Below are positions 1 to 10,427 of a DNA stretch of 60,000 bases, piece by piece. The position numbers and the translations under genes were made by a program. This DNA comes from Lineus longissimus (lineage: Eukaryota > Nemertea > Pilidiophora > Heteronemertea > Lineidae). The stretch covers positions 19,098,001 through 19,158,000 of the forward strand of contig NC_088316.1 of NCBI RefSeq assembly GCF_910592395.1, written 5' to 3'. Under the pieces are notes generated by a model that was not told the DNA's origin, did not search any database, and saw only the letters and a program-made list of their open reading frames with translations. Positions within the stretch are counted from its first letter, which is position 1. The number at the start of each line of letters is the position of its first letter.

Positions 1-424
1 GCCATTCAAATAAATATTCACTGCCCTCATCTTCACAAATCATAAACTTTATACAAGCCGTGTATTTCAAAGAGTTTAATCACAAAACCTATTCATCGTT
101 TATGGGGGAAATAAGAACTTGGTATATCGGTCAAAGGTTTCACACATCCTGCCTGATCCCGAGGACAACAGAGCCATTCTACTGGATGCCTCAAAGGAAA
201 TAATGAAGTATGTCCTGCCAAACATTAATAACCCAAATGGCAGAATGGTGAATGGAAGTTTTTGTATTGGGAACTGATCAATAGTTTGACGATGACAGCT
301 ATGACAACAGCGTGTGGCAACTATACGGGGCTGCATCAGTCAACAAAGTGGAGCCGACTAAGACTAACGTGTTTTAATTTTGCTCCGCGGTGTGTCAGCT
401 CAGAAAACGGAAACTACGAGAAAA

Positions 425-1697
425 ATGGCATCTCGCGCTGTTCAGTTTGTGTTTTTTGTAGTGGTGGTGATTGCGTTGATTCAAGGTAAGCCGAAATTCG
501 ACTATAAATATTAAAAACGCCCGTCTCTTTCAACCCGTCGACACCGTGAAAAATTCGTTGTGCATGTGTACCTGAATTGCTCTGGGGTGCGTATCTATTC
601 CCCGGGCCTGTTTCCTTATGACTGTTAACGTTGTTACCATTACCTCCATAGCATATTCCCCTGGACGACGAGGGCGTTGTTATAGTATTGTAATACACCT
701 CCCTGGTACAACCGACTTGCTCGTCCCAAGCAAACCAAAGGTTCATTGCGTATTTGCCTCGTGTGTGGCGCGTGACAAGGTGGTCAAAAGCGAACGAGGA
801 ACAAGGAAAATCTCCACTTTTTCGCGACATATTTGGCTGCTCTGCCTTATACATTCCCTCCGTTCCCACACTTGTCCCTTAGTACATGCACAGGGCGACC
901 TACTGGATATTAAAAAGACTTTGTTCAGGCATTATGCATAGGTATATGCTGAAGGCTAATCAATACAACCTTGTCACAGCTGCTCCCATATCGAGATCTA
1001 TACATGTATGACAGGTCTCTCCTTTCATTATCCCTTTTTCATTTCAGACATAAGCTGTCTTAGCTGCGCGTTTGGAAATTCGGCGGGTCGAGTTAGCACT
1101 CAGTGCGGTGCAGGTGAAACGAAATGCTCCTCATATGTAAGTTTCAGCACGGGCAATAGATGACATTTTTATCTAGTGTCCGTGGTTTCAGGTGGAAAAA
1201 CATACTTCATATTTTAACTTAGAGCTCCGAATAAGATGCTTCAGTACTGAAAAATCTTGTGAACCTAGTAAATCTTGTAAGCTCCTCAAAATTCCTGCCT
1301 CTTTCTGATTGTACAGCATGTCATCACTCTGTTAAATTTTGTATATCCGGGGAAACAGCTCGTAAGATATCAGCCAAAACCTCTAAACCTGCACCCGTGA
1401 TGCCGGGACCAACAAACACATGCTAACAAAAACCTGCGATGGATCATGTCGGCACACCTACTAGTCCCAAGCGAAAGCATCAGCCATCGATTTTTTCTTT
1501 TTTTTCAGAAACTGGGCACTGCATTGACTTACAAGTGCGGCCCTTGTCAGGCGACGACGTTGGTCTTACCCGTGACTGAGTGTAAAGAATGCACCACAGA
1601 TAATTGCAACAGTGCCAAAGCCATATCCTCCAATTCCATCTTTATGACTCTCGTGTTTTCTATTTCCACATGGCTGCTCGCCCGTATGACAACTTAA
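425..1697 (+). CDS. Ly6/uPAR-like three-finger protein, gene A (3 exons)
   Basis: Three exons, 425-485, 1048-1136 and 1509-1697, join in phase 1 then phase 0 with GT-AG introns of 562 and 372 nt to give 112 residues. Exon 1 encodes a signal peptide (M-A-S-R then a strongly hydrophobic V/F/I stretch). The mature part starts D-I-S-C-L-S-C and has nine cysteines, including C-G-P-C and the ending E-C-K-E-C-T-T-D-N-C-N, which fits the Ly6/uPAR signature of a late cysteine followed by C-N. A hydrophobic C-terminal segment after N-S-A-K suggests a GPI-anchor signal, so the product is probably a small cell-surface protein. Family known roles include receptor modulation and adhesion, but no specific ligand can be inferred. 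Nine cysteines is an odd number, so one may be unpaired. The start is the only ATG preceding the hydrophobic stretch and matches gene B. Confidence 0.85.
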
Positions 1698-3027
1698 GAA
1701 TCATGTATGCACAACGATAATTGTTTTGACTTTTAAAGACGGGACATATGAAGTTCTCTCAAAAAGAAAGTACAAAACTCCGTCCTCCTTTTAGCTTTTA
1801 GCCTGCAAACGTAATTAACACCAGAAACGAGGTTACATAATGGTTACATTTATATTGTCCCCTAATTTGATATCGTATAGTATGCTGTTCCAAGCTATGT
1901 ACAAATATCCAGTGAACGCTGAGTGAAACTGTAGATGTTTTGTTCGGACTTCAGATTATCACCGTAGAAAAGTCTTTATTGTTATTGCTTTAAACTTGCT
2001 TTTCTCTGAGTTAAATTTATATGTTACATGCAGAACATGATCGTGATGCCCTGTAGGACGAACTCGTTGCCACTAGTGAAGCTAAGGTCTATTTTCCTTC
2101 AAGCACGTAATGTTGCTAATATGCCGTGTTTAGATCATATTCATCATGTTTTATTAACCATTCACCCAACTACTTGACTGTTTATTGTAACCCGCAATAA
2201 GGTGGTTAACAACGACTGACCACCCCTTAGATTATTAATCATAAAAAACCATGAATACATGTATCTTGTGTCACTTTTATCACTTTACCCATGTGCAAGA
2301 CAGAAGTTCATCGTAACTTGTCCCCTAGTAAACAATACATTATGTAAGACGGAGTTCCATGACCGGGTCGGCCTTGAGTGAACTTCATGTATTCAATTGT
2401 ACTTCTGACTGCTTGAATGAACCTGGTTATGACTTAAATAAGGCTCACTTGTTTTCGTTTGGTCGTACATTCATATGTGTTATGTAAAGCACTATTACCT
2501 AAGATCTTTAGGTGTGCCAAATATTCTGTTGTGGCAGGCAGAAGGCCTTGGAAGTCGCTGCTGCAAAGAGCAAGATTCACTATTCGACTTGAAGATGGAG
2601 GTCGTCAAACATACAGTGTCGACGGTAAACCGTGTCGACACTAGGCCTATATAACCGATTCTGCTGCATTTGTTTCACATATGCTCATTGCACGTAAAGG
2701 CCTTTTGTACTTGCACCCCTCAAGCTACAGTATCAAGTTCACTTGATTTTATTTGATACCTACATGTATATCTGAAGTAACATTTATTAAGACTCTTGTA
2801 TTGTTCTTTCCATCAATTTTCATCAATATTCTACAAGTTGTTGTATTCTTATTGGGGTATATATATTCCGTCTGTATTCCTTCTGATACTTTGGATTTGC
2901 ACGAAGAGTGACTTTATGTACAATCTCATTTGGATTGATCTCACTGCGGCATATAATGTATAATAAATATTTAGTACCAGTAGTTATTAATATATCTTTG
3001 TAGACATCTACATGTCACGTGTAATAC

Positions 3028-3033
3028 AATAAA
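3028..3033 (+). promoter_or_regulatory. Candidate polyadenylation signal, gene A
   Basis: AATAAA about 1.33 kb after the stop codon of gene A, near the end of the duplicated unit and followed by T-rich sequence. Other A/T-rich variants lie upstream, so the true cleavage site is uncertain. Confidence 0.35.
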
Positions 3034-3118
3034 GCAGATTTCTGTCAAATTGTTTGTTACAATCATCTTTGTCCCTAAATAATCAAAATCAAATTGCACT
3101 GGACGACAGCTCATACCT

Positions 3119-3305
3119 GAAATAACTTTAATAAAGGGAAAAAGCCTAAAAAAACTTAAATAACTGTCGTCTGATAAACATTCCAGATCTTATCCCATCT
3201 ATTGATTTCTTTGAGACATATTTGACATCACACACGTACAGTACATCAATCACACGCCCCACGCATGGCAGGCACATGCCGACATTAGACTATCTTCATT
3301 GTAGT
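3119..3305. other. Spacer between the two duplicated units
   Basis: These 187 bp separate the visible end of copy A from the visible start of homology in copy B. No coding potential was seen. They are most simply the 5' part of unit B whose counterpart in copy A falls outside the window. Confidence 0.5.
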
Positions 3306-3472
3306 CATTCAAATAAATATTCACTGCCCTCATCTTCACAAATCATAAACTTTATACAAGCCGTGTATTTCAAAGAGTTTAATCACAAAACCTATTCATC
3401 GTTTATGGGGGAAATAAGAACTTGGTATATCGGTCAAAGGTTTCACACATCCTGCCTGATCCTGAGGACAAC

Positions 3473-4392
3473 GGTGTATTCCTGTTTCGCCTATTCCTGT
3501 TCCGCCTATTCCTGTTTCGCCTTATTCCTGTTTCGCCTAATTCCTGTTTAGCCTATTCCTGTTTCGCCTAATTCCTGTTTAGCCTATTCCTGTTTCGCCT
3601 ATTCAAATGTATTGCTAACCTCCCCACAGACGTAGGAATATGAACCGTCCCTTACTGACCGACCAAACCCGAGGAGAGCCACATATGTACGCATTGACGA
3701 ACGCATGTTACGCCTCAAAGAACAATACGTCAATGGAGAGAGGGACATAATGAGTTACGTTGATGCCATCAGTTACCTTGTCTGACATAATATCATGATA
3801 TGTATTTTCCACCTTGTTTGACTTTATATGTGCTGTACCTACATGTATATTATGACATGGGTTTTACAGCTGATTTTGATCAAATAATTATGAGAATGTA
3901 CAATATTATGTATTTTTATCAAAAACTCATGAATTCAGTTTTCATAAAATAAACGACTGCTTTACTCTACTTAATCTATTAGTTTTTACTGTGTGTCAGT
4001 ATGGTCCTATGGTCCTATGGTCAAATAAGTCCCGGACTGTCCCCGCTTTCAAGGTGACTCTTTCAAAACGGTCATGGCATGGTTTGTTAACAAAGTTGAT
4101 GGCATTTGATTAGTCAAATTGTCATCACATCGTTAACATCATCCAATTGTCCCCTCACATTTTCCCCATAAAATGGACATGCATCCCTAAGGTTCCCCGT
4201 GGGAGAGTCGATTTATTGTAGGGGTACTGGAAAGTAGGCGAAACAGGAACAGACGAAACAGGAAATAGGCCAAACAGGAAATAGGCCAAACAGGAAATAG
4301 GCGAAAAGGAATAGGCGGAACAGGAATAGGCGGAACAGGAATAGGCGAATCAGGAATAGGCGAAACAGGAATAGGCGAAACAGGCATAAACC
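3473..4392. mobile_element. Non-autonomous DNA transposon with inverted minisatellite ends
   Basis: A 920-bp insertion flanked by an 8-bp direct duplication AGGACAAC (3465-3472 and 4393-4400). The empty site, with one AGGACAAC, survives in copy A at 162-169. The ends are inverted: the left starts GGTGTATTCCTGTTTCGCC and the right, read on the other strand, GGTTTATGCCTGTTTCGCC. Both ends consist of tandem copies of a roughly 15-bp unit (TTCCTGTTTCGCCTA): about nine at 3473-3606 and about eleven in opposite orientation at 4222-4392. The interior has no recognisable transposase, so it must have been moved by another element. An 8-bp duplication is typical of hAT and also occurs with Merlin; the GG start does not look like a canonical hAT end, so the superfamily is open. 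Confidence 0.85.
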
Positions 4393-4655
4393 AGGACAAC
4401 AGAGCCATTCTACTGGACGCCTCAAAGGAAATAATGAAGTATGTCCTGCCAAACATTAATAACCCAAATGGCAGAATGGTGAATGGAAGTTTTTGTATTG
4501 GGAACTGATCAATAGTTTGACGATGACAGCTATGACAACAGCGTGTGGCAACTATACGGGGCTGCATCAGTCAACAAAGTGGAGCCGACTAAGACTAACG
4601 TGTTTTAATTTTGCTCCGAGGTGTGTCAGCTCAGAAAACGGAAACTACGAGAAAA

Positions 4656-5911
4656 ATGGCATCTCGCGCTGTTCAGTTTGTGTTTTTTGTAGTGGTGGTG
4701 ATTGCGTTGATTCAAGGTAAGCCGAAATTCGACTATAAATATTAAAAACGCCCGTCTCTTTTAACCCGTCGACACCGTGAAAAATTCGTTGTGCATGTGT
4801 ACCTGAATTGCTCTGGGGTGCGTATCTATTCCCCGGGCCTGTTTCCTTATGACTGTTAACGTTGTTACCATTACCTCCATAGCATATTCCCTGGACGACG
4901 AGGGCGTTGTTATAGTATTGTAATACACCTCCCTGGTACAACCGACTTGCTCGTCCCAAGCAAACCAAAGGTTCATTGCGTATTTGCCTCGTGTGTGGCG
5001 CGTGACAAGGTGGTCAAAAGCGAACGAGGAACAAGGAAAATCTCCACTTTTTCGCGACATATTTGGCTGCTCTGCCTTATACATTCCCTCCGTTCCCACA
5101 CTTGTCCCTTAGTACATGCACAGGGCGACCTACTGGATATTAAAAAGACTTTGTTCAGGCATTATGCATAGGTATATGCTGACGGCTAATGAATACAACC
5201 TTGTCACAGCTGCTCCCATATCGAGATCTATACATGTATGACAGGTCTCTCCTTTCATTATCCCTTTTTCATTTCAGACATAAGCTGTCTTAGCTGCGCG
5301 AATGGACCTGCGGCGGTTCGAGGTAACATTCAGTGCGGTGCAGGTGTAACGAAATGCTCCTCATATGTAAGTTTCAGCACGGGCAATAGATGACATTTTA
5401 TCTAGTGTCCGTGGTTTCAGGTGGAAAAACATACTTCATATTTTAACTTAGAGCTCCGAATAAGATGCTTCAGTACTGAAAAATCTTGTGAACCTAGTAA
5501 ATCTTGTAAGCTCCTCAAAATTCCTGCCTCTTTCTGATTGTACAGCATGTCATCACTCTGTTAAATTTTGTATATCCGGGGAAACAGCTCGTAAGATATC
5601 AGCCTAAACCTCTAAACCTGCACCCGTGATGCCGGGACCAACAAACACATGCTAACAAAAACCTGCGATGGATCATGTCGGCACACCTACTAGTCCCAAG
5701 CGAAAGCATCAGCCATCGATTTTTTCTTTTTTTTCAGAAACTGGGCCCTGTATTGACTTACGCGTGCGGCCCTTGTCAGGCGTTGGTGACTGAGTGTAAA
5801 GAATGCACCACAGATAATTGCAACAGTGCCAAAGCCATATCCTCCAATTCCATCTTTATGACTCTCGTGTTTTCTATTTCCACATGGCTGCTCGCCCGTA
5901 TGACAACTTAA
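4656..5911 (+). CDS. Ly6/uPAR-like three-finger protein, gene B (3 exons)
   Basis: Tandem paralogue of gene A. Exons are 4656-4716, 5278-5366 and 5738-5911, with the same phases and 107 residues. The signal-peptide exon is identical to that of A. The mature region differs from A at eight codons in exon 2 and three in exon 3, plus a five-codon deletion after C-G-P-C-Q-A. The cysteines, the T-T-D-N-C-N motif and the whole hydrophobic tail are unchanged. The role is presumably the same class of surface three-finger protein with altered loops. The minisatellite-ended transposon lies 256 bp upstream of its ATG, so its expression may differ from A. Introns of 561 and 371 nt are almost identical to those of A. 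Confidence 0.85.
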
Positions 5912-7235
5912 GAATCATGTATGCACAACGATAATTGTTTTGACTTTTAAAGACGGGACATATGAAGTTCTCTCAAAAAGAAAGTACAAAACTCCGTCCT
6001 CCTTTTAGCTTTTAGCCTGCAAACGTAATTAACACCAGAAACGAGGTTACATAATGGTTACATTTATATTGTCCCCTAATTTGATATCGTATAGTATGCT
6101 GTTCCAAGCTATGTACAAATATCCAGTGAACGCCGAGTGAAACTGTAGATGTTTTGTTCGGACTTCAGATTATCACCGTAGAAAAGTCTTTATTGTTATT
6201 GCTTTAAACTTGCTTTTCTCTGAGTTAAATTTATATGTTACATGCAGAACATGATCGTGATGCCCTGTAGGACGAACTCGTTGCCACTAGTGAAGCTAAG
6301 GTCTATTTTCCTTCAAGCACGTAATGTTGCTAATATGCCGTGTTTAGATCATATTCATCATGTTTTATAAACCATTCACCCAACTACTTGACTGTTTATT
6401 GTAACCCGCAATAAGGTGGTTAACAACGACTGACCACCCCTTAGATTATTAATCATAAAAAACCATGAATATCTTGTGTCACTTTTATCACTTTACCCAT
6501 GTGCAAGACAGAAGTTCATCGTAACTTGTCCCCTAGTAAACAATACATTATGTAAGACGGAGTTCCATGACCGGGTCGGCCTTGAGTGAACTTCATGTAT
6601 TCAATTGTACTTCTGACTGCTTGAATGAACCTGGTTATGACTTAAATAAGGCTCACTTGTTTTCGTTTGGTCGTACATTCATATGTGTTATGTAAAGCAC
6701 TATTACCTAAGATCTTTAGGTGTGCCAAATATTCTGTTGTGGCAGGCAGGAGGCCTTGGAAGTCGCTGCTGCAAAGAGCAAGATTCACTATTCGACTTGA
6801 AGATGGAGGTCGTCAAACATACAGTGTCGACGGTAAACCGTGTCGACACTAGGCCTATATAACCGATTCTGCTGCATTTGTTTCACATATGCTCATTGCA
6901 CGTAAAGGCCTTTTGTACTTGCACCCCTCAAGCTACAGTATCAAGTTCACTTGATTTTATTTGATACCTACATGTATATCTGAAGTAACATTTATTAAGA
7001 CTCTTGTATTGTTCTTTCCATCAATTTTCATCAATATTCTACAAGTTGTTGTATTCTTATTGGGGTATATATATTCCGTCTGTATTCCTTCTGATACTTT
7101 GGATTTGCACGAAGAGTGACTTTATGTACAATCTCATTTGGATTGATCTCACTGCGGCATATAATGTATAATAAATATTTAGTACCAGTAGTTATTAATA
7201 TATCTTTGTAGACATCTACATGTCACGTGTAATAC

Positions 7236-7241
7236 AATAAA
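7236..7241 (+). promoter_or_regulatory. Candidate polyadenylation signal, gene B
   Basis: AATAAA in the position equivalent to 3028-3033 of copy A. The assignment to gene B rests on position only. Confidence 0.35.
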
Positions 7242-7749
7242 GCAGATTTCTGTCAAATTGTTTGTTACAATCATCTTTGTCCCTAAATAATCAAAATCAA
7301 ATTGCACTGGACGACAGCTCATACCTATGTCTTGTCTGGGATCCTGAGCTTATTCTCGTTTAGAACAAAACCGAGGCTTGGGAACAAGGCAAGCAGGTAT
7401 GGCCGCCGCGGACACGCTCCAATAAAATCCATCAATATCATCCACTGCGGGAATTAACGCACTGAGGACACTACCATAGCAACAGAGTGTTTAATCTAAT
7501 CACCTTATAAAATACAGACAAAGGCTTTCCCTAGTCGAATAATCTTGCAGCTACAGAGTAAATAAATGACCGTAGGTACAATAACCAAGGACCATTGGTA
7601 CCATTGAGGGCAATATTACCCAGCTGTCAGTTGCCCATACAGTTACCCCCTATTCTACATAAGCAGTTGCACAAATAAGGGAAAATTCAAAATCTGACTG
7701 AATTTTCACGCTTTTCAGATGTTGACTCCGGTTTGACCCGAGTCAGCTC

Positions 7750-8078
7750 TACGGTGGCCCATAGAGGACATGCGTTTATTTTCAATATAATAGAAAAAAA
7801 AATTTTTACAATGCGTTTTTTTTCTCTCGAATTACAACCGCCGTCGGATTTATTTCTCACCGCCGAAAAAATAATTTCCACCGCCGGGTAAAAAATAATA
7901 ATTCCCACCACCGCCAAAGAAAATAATATCCACCGCGGTGGAAAATAATTTCCACCGCGGTGGATTTCCACCGCGGTGGATATTAATAATTTCCACCGCG
8001 GTGGATATTATTTTATTGTAAAAAGAAAATGTTTCTATTATATTGAAAATAAACGCATGTCCTCTATGGGCCACCGTA
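7750..8078. mobile_element. MITE with internal palindromic array
   Basis: A 329-bp element with long near-perfect terminal inverted repeats of about 45 bp. The ends read TACGGTGGCCCATAGAGGAC on each strand and continue into AATAAACGCATG-type sequence. A 6-bp direct repeat CAGCTC flanks it (7744-7749 and 8079-8084). Inside are four copies of the perfect 14-bp palindrome TCCACCGCGGTGGA (7929-7942, 7951-7964, 7967-7980, 7992-8005) and several degenerate CCACCGCC relatives on the left. There is no coding capacity. The open frames at 7687-8089 are by-products of the repeats. The superfamily is not assigned. Confidence 0.85.
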
Positions 8079-8212
8079 CAGCTCTCCATGCATCGATCGT
8101 TTCCATGTGGAACGAAGCACTAGTAAGGCGTTTCCTGGAGCAATGGATCTATGAGTGTGACGTCTTGGTGTAGATATCGATGATTCCGACGTTACGGTGA
8201 TGGCGCTTGATT

Positions 8213-8264
8213 ACCCCGCTACTGCGACGATAATGGAAATGACGTTGCGTCGTAATAGCGGGGT
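8213..8264. other. Stable 17-bp hairpin
   Basis: 8213-8229 and 8248-8264 pair over 17 positions with one C-A mismatch and one G-U wobble, around an 18-nt loop. It lies about 570 bp upstream of Ly6-like gene C. It may be a remnant of a miniature element; it is too short for a typical microRNA precursor. Confidence 0.4.
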
Positions 8265-8833
8265 GCATTAGGACACCAATGGCGATCTAGCAAAACTCCC
8301 GTGGCAAACTTAATTTTTTCCTTTGGGCAAAGAACTTCCATTTGCCCAGCATCTTTGGCCCCCTTAGCCAGTCTTCTTTAAAGGTGACGCTTTCTATAAC
8401 CCAAAGAAACCAGCGACACTGGTAAAGCTCATGGTAATGGTAATGTTCACACCAAGAAACGTTATTAGTTCACATTACAGGACATTTACTGGCCAACGGC
8501 AAGAGATGTTTACTGATATCAGGTCATGTGAATACAGGAATACAATTTGGCTCAAAGCGTTAATTTCAATTTTCAGCCGATCTGTTCAACAGCAGTTATG
8601 TATCATGATATGCGGTCCGCTGGCAGGCCGGCTGGGGACATTTCTGACGGCCTGTTATCACGCCATTGCTTTTTATCATTGAATGAATCCGCCATCGTAC
8701 ATCAATACTCTATCTGCATGTAAATGCAAATGATTTAATCCGCCATGTTGGTAGTGACCATCACCATGACGACACGAAAGAGAGGCTGCATACACAAATG
8801 CATCTCATTTCATTCTTGCCACACTCAGGAAAT

Positions 8834-10345
8834 ATGGAGCTTTATATCCCCTCCATCCTGAGTTACTTGATAGTCGTTTCAATCATAATAAAAGGTAAGT
8901 TTAACTTTGAAATCGCCTTACGCAACTTAACATTTTCATTTGATTGTAGATCAGGGTGTTACAAACTATTTGATGTTGACGGGACCATTCAAAAGCTGTC
9001 GCTGCAAGAAATCGATTTTTGGTTGACGTGCGAGTGCCTGGTTTCTAGTTCTGGGTGGGGTTAAAATTGACAGCAAACCAAACGTCTGATAGCTAGGCAT
9101 TGAGAAAGTAATGGTATATATATATGTAGGGCCTGCTGAAATTTTAAATTAAAAGCTAAGTTTTAAGGACTTGCAATAAAACGGTATGCCCTAGTATGGT
9201 AGGGTGCGGTCCGGTCTTTGGAAGTTGAACTGACGAGATATGTTACTCGCCATGTTTATTTCATTGTATCTCCGTCGCCAAGCACCGGTCTTTGGTTGCT
9301 ACGCAACGACAGGAAACTCTTGTCATCGCTATTGAATTTTATGATGGCGAAATAGAGAAGTTTATTCGATGAAGCATTCATGAGGTAGAGTCTCTGTGGA
9401 GTTGAATGTTCTGGATTAATATTAGAGTTACTCTCGCTTCTCGAATCTCCACGGGGTAGGTTAAAGTTGTACAACGCATCAAGGCATACTTGTCCAGAGT
9501 CTCTTATTATAAGTTCAGTATCTGCATGCCGTCAGCTGGAATCAACTAGTTATATAGATAAAACGTTTTGATAGTTTTGAGAAAAATCTGTTGACCCACC
9601 CAACGTTGACCTACCCTACGTCGCATGATAGTTATCATTATCTAATATACCGTGAAATGTACTTTTCAGGGACGGTGGCGATCAAATGCCATTCTGGGAA
9701 TGAGGAGTGGAACACAGACGGTGACAGGACAAAAGACACCAAGACCAGATTGATATGTCCAACCGCCATAACGTGTTACGTAAGTAGGCCTATACATGGT
9801 CATCTGGAGCCAACAGAATTACGAAAAACCTGATTTACCATTTTGTTTTTCAGAATATTCTCTTACCAATAGGGATTTTTAAGCTTCTGAAATCTCAGGG
9901 TTCTTGAGACCAACATGCTTTTCGCCAGTGTCAATCTCTGAAGAGAGGCGAAGCTGTATTCACTCCATAGTGTAGAGTCGATAAACTGGGGCAGTGTATC
10001 ACTTGGCAACTGTTACAAATGGCCAGTCTTATAGATTGTACCTTGACTGGGAAAATCGTTCGAACTTGGAACAAATCAGCACAATGGAAGTTTTGTGACA
10101 ACTTGTCCCTTCTTTTTCAGAGGGTCCCGACTGCTGGCTACGTTGCGAGGGGAGTCGCGCACACGATCACCTTCGGCTGCGGCCCCTGCGACGGGCGTCT
10201 AGCCGGATGTCAGATATGCGGCCACAACTACTGTAATGGCGAGAAAGGCGAAAGGGAAAGAAACAGCGGTCACGTGACACGGAGCTCACTCGCAGCTCTC
10301 CTCTCTACGTTTGTGTTGTGTATGTTGTTGAGGATTGGTGATTAG
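8834..10345 (+). CDS. Ly6-like cysteine-rich protein, gene C (3 exons)
   Basis: Exons 8834-8894, 9670-9779 and 10121-10345 join in phase 1 then phase 0 to give 131 residues. Exon 1 is exactly 61 nt, as in genes A and B, and encodes a hydrophobic signal peptide. The mature protein keeps C-G-P-C, then C-Q-I-C-G-H-N-Y-C-N, and ends in a hydrophobic tail after a charged K/E/R-rich stretch, compatible with a GPI signal. It has eight cysteines and lacks the first cysteine of the C-x-x-C pair found in A and B. Exon 2 is longer and rich in D, T and K. An in-frame ATG 36 nt upstream (8798) could extend the N-terminus, but 8834 matches the other genes. It is clearly a diverged relative; its function is unknown beyond a likely secreted or membrane-anchored three-finger protein. 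Confidence 0.75.
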
Positions 10346-10421
10346 CAGCTGGAATCCTATAATTTTTAAACACTACACATGCCATCACATTATTATGATC
10401 CTGCAAATTCTATAGCTTTGA

Positions 10422-10427
10422 AATAAA
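10422..10427 (+). promoter_or_regulatory. Polyadenylation signal, gene C
   Basis: AATAAA 76 nt after the stop codon of gene C, a usual distance for a short 3' UTR. Confidence 0.5.

Larger units (their letters stand above)
3..3118 (+). repeat. Segmental tandem duplication, copy A
   Basis: This stretch is repeated in direct orientation at 3306-7326. Copy A probably continues left of the window, because the 187 bp between the visible copies (3119-3305) would be the 5' part of unit B. Apart from a 920-bp insertion in copy B and four small indels (1, 1, 15 and 6 nt), the offset between copies is constant, and I counted by eye only about ten substitutions in roughly 2.76 kb of non-coding sequence. 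The duplication is therefore recent or kept homogeneous by conversion. It carries Ly6-like gene A. Confidence 0.95.
3306..7326 (+). repeat. Segmental tandem duplication, copy B
   Basis: Near-identical to 3-3118, with a 920-bp element plus 8-bp target duplication inserted at 3473-4400. It carries Ly6-like gene B. Homology stops abruptly after 7326, where unrelated sequence begins. Confidence 0.95.

Noticed and set aside
414-869. Minus-strand 151-codon open frame (and the overlapping plus frame 618-941) in the first intron of gene A
   Set aside because: The equivalent region in copy B has a 1-nt indel that breaks both frames, while the sequence is otherwise nearly identical. It is intronic.
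1509-1697. Thioredoxin active site (C-G-P-C)
   Set aside because: There is no preceding tryptophan and no thioredoxin fold or length. The protein is a small secreted cysteine-rich type in which C-G-P-C is part of the disulfide pattern.
4187-4567. Minus-strand open frames rich in P-I-P-V or F-R-L-F repeats
   Set aside because: They are translations of the 15-bp minisatellite at the transposon end.
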